Source: a candidate division KSB1 bacterium
GTDB taxonomy: Bacteria > Zhuqueibacterota > Zhuqueibacteria > Residuimicrobiales > Krinioviventaceae
DNA: 57,397 nucleotides
Assembly (NCBI GenBank): GCA_034521575.1
Contig: JAXHMJ010000002.1
Coordinates: 943,692-1,001,088 of the forward strand
Direction: 5' to 3'
Part shown: piece by piece, positions 45,024 to 53,544 of the stretch
How the letters are laid out: each line of letters starts with the position of its first letter
Position numbering within the stretch: position 1 is the stretch's first letter
The notes under the pieces: generated by a model
Database searches by the model: none
Seen by the model: the letters and a program-made list of their open reading frames with translations, nothing else
Told to the model about the DNA's origin: nothing
Program-made: the position numbers and the translations under genes

Positions 45024-46076
45024 ATGACGCTTACCGACCTTGGTTTTGACGAGTGGTTCCAGCAGCATGCGGATGCCGGCGGGCACCAAATCGCGCGCGT
45101 GCTGACCGTTAATCGTGATAATTTTCTAATCAGCACGGGTGAGCAGCAGGTAAGGGCGCAGCTGACCGGCAATCTGATGTACGGCTCAAATTCGCCTCTG
45201 GACCTTCCGGCTGCCGGCGACTGGGTGGCGACGGATATCGTCGACGACAGTCTGGCCGTCATTCACTCTGTCCTGCCGCGCAAAAGCATTCTCAAACGAA
45301 AAACAGCTGGTAAATCCGTCGAATTCCAACTGATTGCCACCAATATTGATATCGCCATGATCATGCAGTCACTGGACGCCAATTTCAATCTGCGGCGCCT
45401 GGAGCGGTATCTGGTGGTGGTGCTGGACAGCGGTATTCAACCGGTGATCCTGTTGAGCAAAGCGGATTTGACTGATCAAGCCGATATACAGGCTAAAATC
45501 CGAAAGATCCATGACCTGCAGCCTGACCTTCCGGTACATGCCTTTAGCAGCAGCACCGGAACCGGATTGGAATCAATGACAGCATTGCTGCAGCCCGGCT
45601 GCACATACTGTCTTCTTGGATCGTCAGGTGTGGGCAAAACCACCCTGATGAACCGGTTGCTGAACGACGAGTCGCACGCTACCACAACCGTTCGCCGGGA
45701 CGGCAAAGGCCGGCATACCACCACACGCCGGGAACTCTTATTCCTGCCCAACGGGGCCATGATCCTGGACACACCGGGAATGCGTGAATTGGGACATTTT
45801 GACTCGGATACCGGTCTAAGCGCGGCATTTTCAGACATTGCTGAACTGTCTCGACACTGCCGTTTCAACGACTGCACCCATGAGCATGAAAGCGGATGCG
45901 CTGTGCTTAACGCACTGGAAAACAGTAAACTGGACGCAGGGCATTATGAAAACTATGTCAAGATGAAAAAACAAGCCGCGCATTACAGCCGTTCCTATCA
46001 CGAACGACGGGAACGCGACAAGGAATTCGGCAAGATGGTTAAAGCCATTAAAAAGGAAAAGAAAAAACGCCGATAA
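45024..46076 (+). CDS. rsgA: Small-subunit-dependent ribosome-assembly GTPase RsgA
   Basis: About 350 residues from ATG 45024, behind AAAAGGAAAA; an ATA 11 codons upstream can be ignored. Domains: N-terminal OB fold (QQVRAQLTGNLMYG, AAGDWVATD), a circularly permuted GTPase (G4 LLSKADL before G1 GSSGVGKTT at about 199, then G3 DTPGMREL), and a zinc knuckle (HCRFNDCTHEHESGC). The Lys-rich tail ends in KKEKKKRR. It acts in late 30S maturation. It forms a unit with the amidase gene 44 bp downstream. Confidence 0.95.
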   Translation: MTLTDLGFDEWFQQHADAGGHQIARVLTVNRDNFLISTGEQQVRAQLTGNLMYGSNSPLDLPAAGDWVATDIVDDSLAVIHSVLPRKSILKRKTAGKSVEFQLIATNIDIAMIMQSLDANFNLRRLERYLVVVLDSGIQPVILLSKADLTDQADIQAKIRKIHDLQPDLPVHAFSSSTGTGLESMTALLQPGCTYCLLGSSGVGKTTLMNRLLNDESHATTTVRRDGKGRHTTTRRELLFLPNGAMILDTPGMRELGHFDSDTGLSAAFSDIAELSRHCRFNDCTHEHESGCAVLNALENSKLDAGHYENYVKMKKQAAHYSRSYHERRERDKEFGKMVKAIKKEKKKRR

Positions 46077-46119
46077 TCGAGTATCATTTGACTGAAAACA
46101 AGTCAATGAAAGGATCATC

Positions 46120-47712
46120 ATGAAACGACGCGAATTTTTCAGAACAGCCGCGTTAAGCGGCACGGGAGCGGCTCTGAGCAGCTGGCTGTCCTGCGGAGGC
46201 GAGCGCTCACGCCGTACCGACATTGCGAGCTTTGAGCTGGCTGAATGGACTTGTACCGCAATGCAATCCGGCGATCTGACAAGCCGGGAGATCACAGAGC
46301 AGTACTTGTCGCGCATCCGTGATGTAGATCAAAGCGGCCCTGCGTTGAATGCAATTCTTGAGATCAATCCTGATGCTGCTGACATTGCCGCACAGCTCGA
46401 TCATGAACGACAAGCCGGGACAGTGCGCGGTCCGCTGCACGGGATACCGGTGATCCTCAAAGACAATATTGACACAGCAGACAAGATGATGACCACGGCC
46501 GGTTCACTGGCTTTGCAGGGCTGGCACGCACGTCAGGACGCATTCATCGTAGAAAAACTGCGCAAGGCCGGCGCGGTCATCCTGGCCAAAGCGAATTTGA
46601 GCGAGTGGGCGAATTTCCGTTCCCTGCACTCTAGCAGCGGCTGGAGCGGCCGCGGCGGACAGACGCGCAATCCCTATGTTCTCGACCGCAATCCCTGCGG
46701 TTCCAGTTCCGGTTCTGCAGTGGCGGTGAGCGCCAATCTCTGTGCCCTGGCTGTAGGTACGGAAACCAACGGCTCGGTGGTGTGCCCCGCCAATGCCAAC
46801 GGGATTGTGGGCATCAAACCCACAGTGGGACTGCTCGGGCGCAGCGGCATTATTCCGATCTCAGCGACCCAGGACACGGCCGGCGCCATGGCGCGCACGG
46901 TGGCGGATGCGGCGCTGATGTTGACTGCCATGGCCGGAGCTGATCCACGCGATAAAGCGACGCAGAACAAAACAGCAAAATCTCATCCTGATTATACCCG
47001 GTATCTGAAACCGGACGGCATGCAGGGCGCGCGCATCGGTGTGGCGCGCAATTTTTTCGGCTTTTTGCCGCAGGTGGATGAATTAATGCAAGGGGCGATA
47101 AAAGTGATGCGCGACCTAAATGCGGAAATTGTGGATACGGCAAATATTGAAACCAGCGGCACCTACGGTCGGGCGGCATTCGACCTGCTGCTGTATGAAT
47201 TCAAGGACGGCATTAATGCCTATCTCAAAGGTACGGGACCGGATCAGCCGAAAACATTATCGGACCTGATCGCATTCAATCGCGACTATTCGGATCAAGA
47301 GATGCCGTATTTCGGTCAGGAAATATTCGAAATGGCTCAGGAAAAAGGCGATCTTTCAAGTCCCGAATACCGGGAAGCTATGGCAACCGTACGAGAAAAA
47401 TCACGCGATGAAGGAATAGATGCCACCCTGCGCAAACACAACGTGGATGCGCTGATTGCGCCGACAGGCAGTCCGGCCTGGCCCACAGACTGGATTAACG
47501 GCGATCATTTTCTCGGCGGCAGTTCTTCTCCTGCGGCGCGCGCGGGATATCCAAACATTACCGTGCCGGCAGGATTTGTGCATGGATTGCCGGTCGGGAT
47601 TTCGTTCTTCTCCGGCGCCTGGCAGGAACCGCTGCTCATCCGTCTGGCTTACGCCTATGAACAGGCATCCGGACACCGCAACGAACCACAATTTCTAAAA
47701 CGAATCGCCTGA
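46120..47712 (+). CDS. Tat-exported amidase (amidase signature family)
   Basis: 530 residues. The N-terminus MKRREFFRTAALSGTGAAL has a twin-Arg motif, followed by a hydrophobic stretch and WLSCGG, which could be a lipoprotein cleavage site. The amidase signature triad is present: Lys114 in VILKDNID, the cis-Ser region CGSSSGSAVAV at about 193-203, and nucleophile Ser219 in GTETNGSVV. The later IAPTGSPAW and ITVPAGFVHGLPVGISFF match exported amidases of this clan. It hydrolyses an amide in the periplasm; the substrate is unknown. It is convergent with the ToxR-like gene, with only 4 bp between stops. Confidence 0.9.
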   Translation: MKRREFFRTAALSGTGAALSSWLSCGGERSRRTDIASFELAEWTCTAMQSGDLTSREITEQYLSRIRDVDQSGPALNAILEINPDAADIAAQLDHERQAGTVRGPLHGIPVILKDNIDTADKMMTTAGSLALQGWHARQDAFIVEKLRKAGAVILAKANLSEWANFRSLHSSSGWSGRGGQTRNPYVLDRNPCGSSSGSAVAVSANLCALAVGTETNGSVVCPANANGIVGIKPTVGLLGRSGIIPISATQDTAGAMARTVADAALMLTAMAGADPRDKATQNKTAKSHPDYTRYLKPDGMQGARIGVARNFFGFLPQVDELMQGAIKVMRDLNAEIVDTANIETSGTYGRAAFDLLLYEFKDGINAYLKGTGPDQPKTLSDLIAFNRDYSDQEMPYFGQEIFEMAQEKGDLSSPEYREAMATVREKSRDEGIDATLRKHNVDALIAPTGSPAWPTDWINGDHFLGGSSSPAARAGYPNITVPAGFVHGLPVGISFFSGAWQEPLLIRLAYAYEQASGHRNEPQFLKRIA

Positions 47713-47716
47713 GCTG

Positions 47717-48976
47717 TCAGTTCAGAGAATCACGAGCCGCGGCAGTCACAATATCGTCCGAAGTAATTTTATTAAGGATCAGAATCTCGGTGTTATAGGC
47801 GGTCTTGTCAATCCCGGTGACGCGAAACAGCGCCTCAAAATACTGCGGAATCTTGCCGTATTTCTGCATGAGCATGTCATTCATGGGTTTGCGCATGGAC
47901 AGGGACGTCATAAACTTTGAGATTTCCGGCGCACCGAGAGAATGGTAGGACGCGATAATAAAGATCGAATTGTTATCCGGCCCCGGCAGCTTGAGCGCCA
48001 GAACCAGGTCCTCATTGGGTCCGGGTGAATGCAGCGTGGTTTCGAACACCTGTCTTTTTCCACTCTCCGGATCGGTATAAAATACCTTGTGCGGTGAAAT
48101 TTCGAAATCAAAATTGGATTTCAACAGGGTGTGTTTCAGCTTGTACAGTGTTTTAATGCTGCCCAGAAACAGAATATGATATTCATCCAGGATCTGAGGA
48201 CTGATCTCGGATGACTTGCGCAGTATGGGACGTTTGTGCACGGAATAAAAAAGTTCCAAGACCGGTGGCAGACTCCAGATGCTGTGATACGGGAAATACG
48301 GCTCATTGGTCACCTGATAGGTCACCCCCGGACGCCGTTTGCGGTACGCCTCAAAGTCTTGCATTGAATTGACTTTGGGATGCCGCATGGCAATAAATTC
48401 CTCATATTTTTCACTGTACTCGTCAAAGAAAAAATGATTCCCCAGTATAACCAGAATCGATTTTTCTGAACTCAGATACTCTTGCCAGACCGGATCAGAC
48501 TCACTCAGCACCGTATAAGCATCAATATCCTGTTCAAGGCTTTGATTCTGCTGCCAGAGCAGAAAAACAAGCGCGCAGAGCGCAGCAATGATCAGCCAAT
48601 GATAATATGTTTTCAGCACTGAAACAATATTTTTGGGATGATAGATACTCTCTACATTGGGAACAAATTTCGCCTCATAATGCCCCTTGGGAATCCGCAG
48701 TCGATACTTGTCTTTCCGGCCTTCACTGTAATAATAACTCTGCAGTTTTTTTCGTAGCGTATAAATATGTGACCGGACGGTGGTGTCTTCGGCAGGGTTA
48801 AATGAAGAGTCTTTGCCAAAGACATCAATGGCAATCGTGGTTTCTTTTGGAGCCTCTCCCTCACTGGATGCGTGAACCAGGTAACGGAGAAACTGCTGAT
48901 AAATTTTAGAGTGGGAAAATTCCTGACTGTTTAATATCTTTTCAAGACTCTTTTTATATTTGTAATCAAGGCCCAT
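47717..48976 (-). CDS. Membrane-anchored ToxR-like winged-helix regulator
   Basis: A 419-residue regulator. Residues ~1-105 are a winged helix of the OmpR/ToxR class: FLRYLVHASSEGEAPKETTI, IDVFGKDSSFNPAEDTTVRS, HIYTLRKKLQSYY, and YRLRIPKGHYEAKF. This form (lKe..I...VFGr..) is typical of membrane regulators in Acidobacteria and related phyla. A single transmembrane helix follows (YHWLIIAALCALVFLLW, ~residues 127-144), then a periplasmic domain of ~270 residues with no recognised family (ILVILGNHFFFDEYSEKY, EDLVLALKLPGPDNNSIFII). DNA binding inside and sensing outside is the natural reading. It is divergent from the pectin operon and shares its 328-bp regulatory region, so it probably controls that operon. 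Confidence 0.82.
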   Translation of the reverse strand: MGLDYKYKKSLEKILNSQEFSHSKIYQQFLRYLVHASSEGEAPKETTIAIDVFGKDSSFNPAEDTTVRSHIYTLRKKLQSYYYSEGRKDKYRLRIPKGHYEAKFVPNVESIYHPKNIVSVLKTYYHWLIIAALCALVFLLWQQNQSLEQDIDAYTVLSESDPVWQEYLSSEKSILVILGNHFFFDEYSEKYEEFIAMRHPKVNSMQDFEAYRKRRPGVTYQVTNEPYFPYHSIWSLPPVLELFYSVHKRPILRKSSEISPQILDEYHILFLGSIKTLYKLKHTLLKSNFDFEISPHKVFYTDPESGKRQVFETTLHSPGPNEDLVLALKLPGPDNNSIFIIASYHSLGAPEISKFMTSLSMRKPMNDMLMQKYGKIPQYFEALFRVTGIDKTAYNTEILILNKITSDDIVTAAARDSLN

Positions 48977-49304
48977 ATGCTTTCAATCTCTAAAACAGCG
49001 GCGGTGACAATTAAGATGGATAAAAAAATTCCTGAACCGGTGAAGCTGTTCGAATGTAATAGTTTCGTGCCATAAATGCAAGACTTTAACAGGCGTTACC
49101 GATATTTTTTTATTGAAACGTATAATATCTTTAATAACCTTTGTATCAGGAACATTTTCGGTAAAGACAGCCCGTTCTAGTCTGTTGATGGATGTTGTCT
49201 AATGTTGTTCACTGTTTTTCACCGTTTATTACTTTTATTTAACGGACAAAACCTGTTTATTATAGTGTAATTTAAATACCATAAACCTAACGCGAATCAA
49301 TCCT
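48977..49304. other. Regulatory region between ToxR-like gene and pectin operon
   Basis: A 328-bp spacer between divergent genes. It contains the 10-bp phased repeats at 49183-49232 (separate entry) and AT-rich tracts downstream of them. No strong -10/-35 pair was fixed. Confidence 0.5.
49183..49232. promoter_or_regulatory. Five 10-bp phased TGTT direct repeats (candidate operator)
   Basis: Five abutting 10-mers: TGTTGATGGA, TGTTGTCTAA, TGTTGTTCAC, TGTTTTTCAC, CGTTTATTAC. All share GTT at positions 2-4, four begin TGTT, and the last three end in AC. The spacing of one helical turn places every copy on the same DNA face, as for tandem OmpR/ToxR-type winged helices. A sixth weaker block, TTTTATTTAA, follows to 49242. 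The site ends 72 bp before the GH28 start. Confidence 0.65.
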
Positions 49305-50729
49305 ATGAAAACCCTCCTCAACAAACGAATTTATCTACTTACACTGGGTCTGTTCGTGCTGGTTTCCTGCGCAGGCACACCCTCGCCGACCACAGGCTGG
49401 GACCAGGTATCTGAGATTCTGGAACAGATCAAACCGCCTCAATTTCCGGAACGCTCGTTTGACGTGACCGACTTTGGCGCTCAAGGAGACGGGGTCACCG
49501 ATTGCACAGAGGCATTTGTGCAGGCTATTGCAGCCTGTCATGATTCGGGCGGCGGCCGTGTCATTGTACCGCAAGGCAAATATCTCACAGGCGCGATCCA
49601 TTTAAAAAGCAATGTCAATCTGCATATCAGTGATGGTGCTACCATACTCTTTAGCCGGAATCTTGAAGATTATTTGCCGGTGGTTTACACCCGTTTTGAA
49701 GGTGTTGAATGTATGAACTATTCACCACTCATTTACGGATATAATCTGGAAAACATTGCCCTCACCGGCGAGGGTACTCTGGACGGTCAGGCGGATGAAA
49801 CACACTGGTGGTCATGGGCAAAAAAACAGGATCATGGTTGGCAGGAAGGTATGCCGCACCAAAAGGCGGATCGCGATAGACTGTTTCAGATGGGTGAAGA
49901 CAATGCACCGGTGCAGGAACGCGTGTTCGGTCCAGGACATTATCTTCGGGTCAATTTTATTCAGTTTTATCGCTGTAAGAATATCCTGATTGACGGTCTG
50001 ACTCTGAAACGCTCTCCCATGTGGGAGATCCATCCGGTTTTAAGTGAGAATATCACTGTCCGCAATGTAACCATCGACTCGCACGGGCCGAACAACGACG
50101 GCTGCAATCCGGAGAGCAGTAAAAATATCCTGATTGAGAACTGTTATTTTGATACCGGCGATGATTGTATTGCCCTGAAAGCCGGACGAAACGGTGACGG
50201 CAGGCGCGTGGACACACCCACTGAAAATGTAATTATCCGCAACTGCCGTATGAAGGACGGACATGGCGGTGTGGTTATCGGCAGTGAAATGACCGGCGGC
50301 TGCCGCAATGTGTTTGTCGAGGATTGTGTCATGGACAGCCCTAATCTGGACCGCGCCCTGCGCATCAAAACCAACTCGCTGCGCGGCGGTACGGTGGAAC
50401 ATATATATATGCGCAATGTCAGGATCGGTCAGGTGGCAGACGCCATCCTGCGCGTATATTTCCATTATGAAAACGGAGATGCGGGCGACTATACGCCGGT
50501 GGTGCGCAACATTCATTTGAAAAATGTAACCAGTGAAAAAAGCAAATATGCGCTGCTTTTGGAAGGGTACGAACGATCTCCGATCACCCATATCTATCTG
50601 GATTCCTGTAAATTTAACGGTGTCGAGCAGGGCAATATTCTGAATCATGTCAAAGACCTGAGACTCTCAGAGGTCAAAATCAACGGTGAACCGATGACGG
50701 TTCCTGAAGAAAATGCCGAAAGGATCTAA
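49305..50729 (+). CDS. GH28 polygalacturonase-type lipoprotein
   Basis: 474 residues. Signal peptide with lipobox VLVSCAG gives an envelope lipoprotein. A right-handed beta-helix follows with the GH28 active-site set: NNDGCNPES (263-271, Asp265), DTGDDCIALK (Asp286 and Asp287), GHGGVVIGSE (His320) and RIK (Arg353, Lys355). The start motif FDVTDFGAQGDGVTDCTEAF is classic. The NND instead of NTD form is common in bacterial exo-acting members. It cleaves galacturonan or rhamnogalacturonan links of pectin by inversion. It is the first gene of the operon; the next gene starts inside its 3' end, so they are coupled. Confidence 0.93.
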   Translation: MKTLLNKRIYLLTLGLFVLVSCAGTPSPTTGWDQVSEILEQIKPPQFPERSFDVTDFGAQGDGVTDCTEAFVQAIAACHDSGGGRVIVPQGKYLTGAIHLKSNVNLHISDGATILFSRNLEDYLPVVYTRFEGVECMNYSPLIYGYNLENIALTGEGTLDGQADETHWWSWAKKQDHGWQEGMPHQKADRDRLFQMGEDNAPVQERVFGPGHYLRVNFIQFYRCKNILIDGLTLKRSPMWEIHPVLSENITVRNVTIDSHGPNNDGCNPESSKNILIENCYFDTGDDCIALKAGRNGDGRRVDTPTENVIIRNCRMKDGHGGVVIGSEMTGGCRNVFVEDCVMDSPNLDRALRIKTNSLRGGTVEHIYMRNVRIGQVADAILRVYFHYENGDAGDYTPVVRNIHLKNVTSEKSKYALLLEGYERSPITHIYLDSCKFNGVEQGNILNHVKDLRLSEVKINGEPMTVPEENAERI

Positions 50730-52068
50730 TATCAAACCATCATTTTCACATTGCTGTATCGTCTTTTTTCTGATATGCCTGACTATAACAGCACCGGCGA
50801 TCTCCCGCATTCCGGCATTTCCGGGGGCTGAAGGTTTCGGACGCTACACAACCGGCGGGCGCGGCGGACAGGTGTACTATGTGACCAACTTGAATGACAA
50901 CGGTCCCGGCAGTCTGCGTCAGGCCGTTGAAACTCCCGGCAAACGAACCATCTTGTTTCGTGTTTCAGGACACATTAATCTCAACTCTCCGCTCATCATC
51001 CGTGAAAGCGGTCTGACCCTTGCCGGTCAGACCGCTCCGGGTGATGGTATCTGTATAAAGAATTATCCTGTTTTAATTAAAGCGGACAATATTATCATCC
51101 GCTACATAAGGGTGCGTCCCGGCGACAAAGCTCATGTGGAAACCGATGCCATCAGCTGTGTCGGTCAGAAAGACATACTTGTCGATCATTGTTCGTTCAG
51201 TTGGGGCAACGATGAAGTGGCATCATTCTGGAACAATGAGAACAGTAGCGTCCAGTGGTGCCTGATTTCCGAAAGTTTGCACCATTCAGCGCATCATAAA
51301 GGTCCGCACGGATACGGCGGTATCTGGGGTGGCATGGGCGCCAGTTTTCATCATAATTGTTTTGCACACCATGCCAGTCGTACCCCCCGTTTTAACGGCA
51401 GTCGGCATCAATCCAAACCGGTTCGCGAACTGACGGATTTCCGCAACAATGTCATTTATAACTGGGGCTTTAACAGCAGCTACGGCGGCGAAGGCGGACG
51501 TCAAAATATCATCGCAAACTATTATAAAGCCGGACCGGCTTCGCGGCACCGGAACCGGATTGTAGAGCCGTACGATGCCAAGGGCAAATGGTATGTGGCG
51601 GAAAACCGGGTACATGGTTTCCCGAAAGTTACAGCAGACAACTGGGCCGGCGGGGTTCAGGGCAAACATAAAAACAGCGCCCGGGTTGACACACCCTTTC
51701 AGGTCGCGCCGGTGGCGACACAGACACCTGAACAGGCATACGAACAGGTACTGCAAACCTGCGGCGCCATTTTTCCGAAACGCGACAGTCTGGACAAACG
51801 CATCATCCGGGAAATACGCACCGGCACCGCCACGTATGGCGGCAAGTATGGCGAACAAAGCGGTATTATCGATTCACAAACCCAGGTCGGCGGCTGGCCG
51901 GAGCTGCACTGCGATCCCGCTCCCCCGGACCGGGATCAGGACGGACTTCCGGATGTGTGGGAAGACACGCATGGTCTCGATCCGGACGAACCCGCCGATT
52001 CCCGCAATCTGACACCTGACGGCTATACCGTTCTTGAACAGTATTTAAACAGTCTGGTAAACGAATAG
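50713..52068 (+). CDS. Polysaccharide lyase family 1 pectate lyase
   Basis: 451 residues with signal peptide (IVFFLICLTITAPAIS). The mature protein opens with AFPGAEGFGRYTTGGRGGQV, the hallmark of bacterial PL1 enzymes, followed by GPGSLRQAVE, AGQTAPGDGICIK, IIRYIRVRPGDK and DHCSFSWGNDE; the DAISC/VDHCS region supplies calcium ligands. Further on are HGYGGIWGG, HHNCFAHHASRTPRFNGS and DFRNNVIYNWGFNS. A C-terminal DRDQDGLPDVWED loop resembles dockerin or thrombospondin type 3 calcium-binding repeats. No T9SS domain is present, so it should remain periplasmic. The start codon overlaps the end of the GH28 gene by 17 bases. It cleaves polygalacturonate by beta-elimination. Confidence 0.92.
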   Translation: MPKGSNIKPSFSHCCIVFFLICLTITAPAISRIPAFPGAEGFGRYTTGGRGGQVYYVTNLNDNGPGSLRQAVETPGKRTILFRVSGHINLNSPLIIRESGLTLAGQTAPGDGICIKNYPVLIKADNIIIRYIRVRPGDKAHVETDAISCVGQKDILVDHCSFSWGNDEVASFWNNENSSVQWCLISESLHHSAHHKGPHGYGGIWGGMGASFHHNCFAHHASRTPRFNGSRHQSKPVRELTDFRNNVIYNWGFNSSYGGEGGRQNIIANYYKAGPASRHRNRIVEPYDAKGKWYVAENRVHGFPKVTADNWAGGVQGKHKNSARVDTPFQVAPVATQTPEQAYEQVLQTCGAIFPKRDSLDKRIIREIRTGTATYGGKYGEQSGIIDSQTQVGGWPELHCDPAPPDRDQDGLPDVWEDTHGLDPDEPADSRNLTPDGYTVLEQYLNSLVNE

Positions 52069-52113
52069 CGTAGTTTATCATATAAACAGTCACAGTTAAC
52101 AAGGAGGTCCACA

Positions 52114-53465
52114 ATGAGAAAACATTTGCTACTATTGAGCCTTTTACTGGCGACAGGGCTTGTAGCACAAACCTACGTCGCACCGGGCGACGGCACCCTC
52201 TCCCAGGCGATCACAGATGCCGCGGACGGTGATATCCTCGAGCTGGTTCCGGGCGGTGAATACACAGAATCCAGCGCTTATACATTTGGTACGATTGTCG
52301 ATAAAAGGCTGACCATTGATGTTGAAAGCACAGAAGAAGAACCGGACAAGGCAAAATTGCAGATCCTCACTCCACCCGACGGTGAAAGTACAATCCGCTT
52401 GTTTGAGGTCGGGGACAATGCTTCCCTGACCCTGCGCAATCTGGAACTGGACGGAAGTTATGCCGGTGAAATGAGCGCTGAATATGCAGTTACGTTTTAT
52501 CTTGGCGAATTTCCCGCTCCCACCACGGTCAATAACATCCGTGTTGAAAACTGCTATATCCACGATTTTGTCAGTGATGTTCTGGCTGCCGGTGGTTCTG
52601 AAATGCGCGGCAATCTGATCGTCGATTCAACGTTTGTGGACAATTGTGTGGTGGAACGCACCGGCACGTCTGTCTATTACAAATACTGCGGCGCCCATTA
52701 TATTCAAGTGACCAATTCAACGTTTAACACCATTTCCAGTTACGGATTCCGCGTCGCCGGACCTGCAGAAAGCAACCTGCCGGAACACACTCCTTCAGCC
52801 CTGATCGATCATACCACCTGGTACAATATCGGCACCGAAGACGGGCGTGAGATCATTCTCTGCGCCAAGGGGCCGCATCTGGGACAATGGAAAGTCAGCA
52901 ACAGCATTCTGGTAAAACAGATCAACAAGGACAAGACCGTCATCAACATCAAGGAAACTTTGACCCCGGATCAGGCCGTGATCAATAATATTTGTATGTG
53001 GGATGTAGGAAACCGCACCTGGCGCGATCATCCGGTCTCGGATACACTGAACGTGGATCCTGAATTTGCAGGCCCGGAGAACGGCGATTTCACCCTGCCG
53101 GAAGGCTCACCAGCTGCTTACATTTGGTGAAAACGGCGGCGCCATCGGCGATCCCCGCTGGGCTATTCATGCAACCGGTGTTGAAACCAACGCAGCCTCC
53201 GAACGGATTCACCCTGGACCAGAATTATCCCAATCCGTTCAATCCCGTGACCTCGATTTCCTTCACTCTGGACAAGGCCGGGCACACACGTCTTGCGATT
53301 TATGATCTGCTCGGACATGAAATCAAGGAACTGATTAATCAGACAATGTCAGCCGGTACGCACCGGATCCGTGTAGATGCAGAGAGCCTGCCCACGGGCG
53401 TCTATCTGTATCAGTTGCAGTCCGCCGGTCAAAGCATGACCAAAAAAATGACCGTTTTAAAATAA
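52114..53465 (+). CDS. DUF4957/DUF5123-like beta-helix protein with T9SS domain (two frameshifts)
   Basis: Starts at ATG 52114 behind AAGGAGG; signal peptide MRKHLLLLSLLLATGLVAQ. A beta-helix with DGTLSQAITDAADGDILELV, IRVENCYIHDF, DSTFVDNCVVERTG, VSNSILVKQ and INNICMWDVG matches the DUF4957 and DUF5123 pair seen in pectin and alginate loci. Its typical end, TFGENGGAIGDPRWAI, is read one base on from 53115, and the T9SS type A domain (GFTLDQNYPNPFNP to TKKMTVLK) one base on again from about 53190. Both shifts act as one surplus base. With both repaired this is a single secreted protein of ~450 residues. It probably binds or cleaves pectic polymer at the cell surface. Confidence 0.85.
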
Positions 53466-53479
53466 AACAGAATCAATCG

Positions 53480-53504
53480 CCGGCCGGTTTGAATCGCCGG
53501 CCGG
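53480..53504 (+). other. GC-rich intercistronic hairpin
   Basis: CCGGCCGG (53480-53487), 9-nt loop, CCGGCCGG (53497-53504), formed by a 17-bp direct duplication of AATCGCCGGCCGGT. It sits between the DUF4957-like gene and the second PL1 gene. There is no T-run, so it looks more like an mRNA-stability or processing hairpin than a terminator. Confidence 0.5.
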
Positions 53505-53544
53505 TATACGCAACGGGGGGCAACATTGGGAAAGGTAAGAGCTG

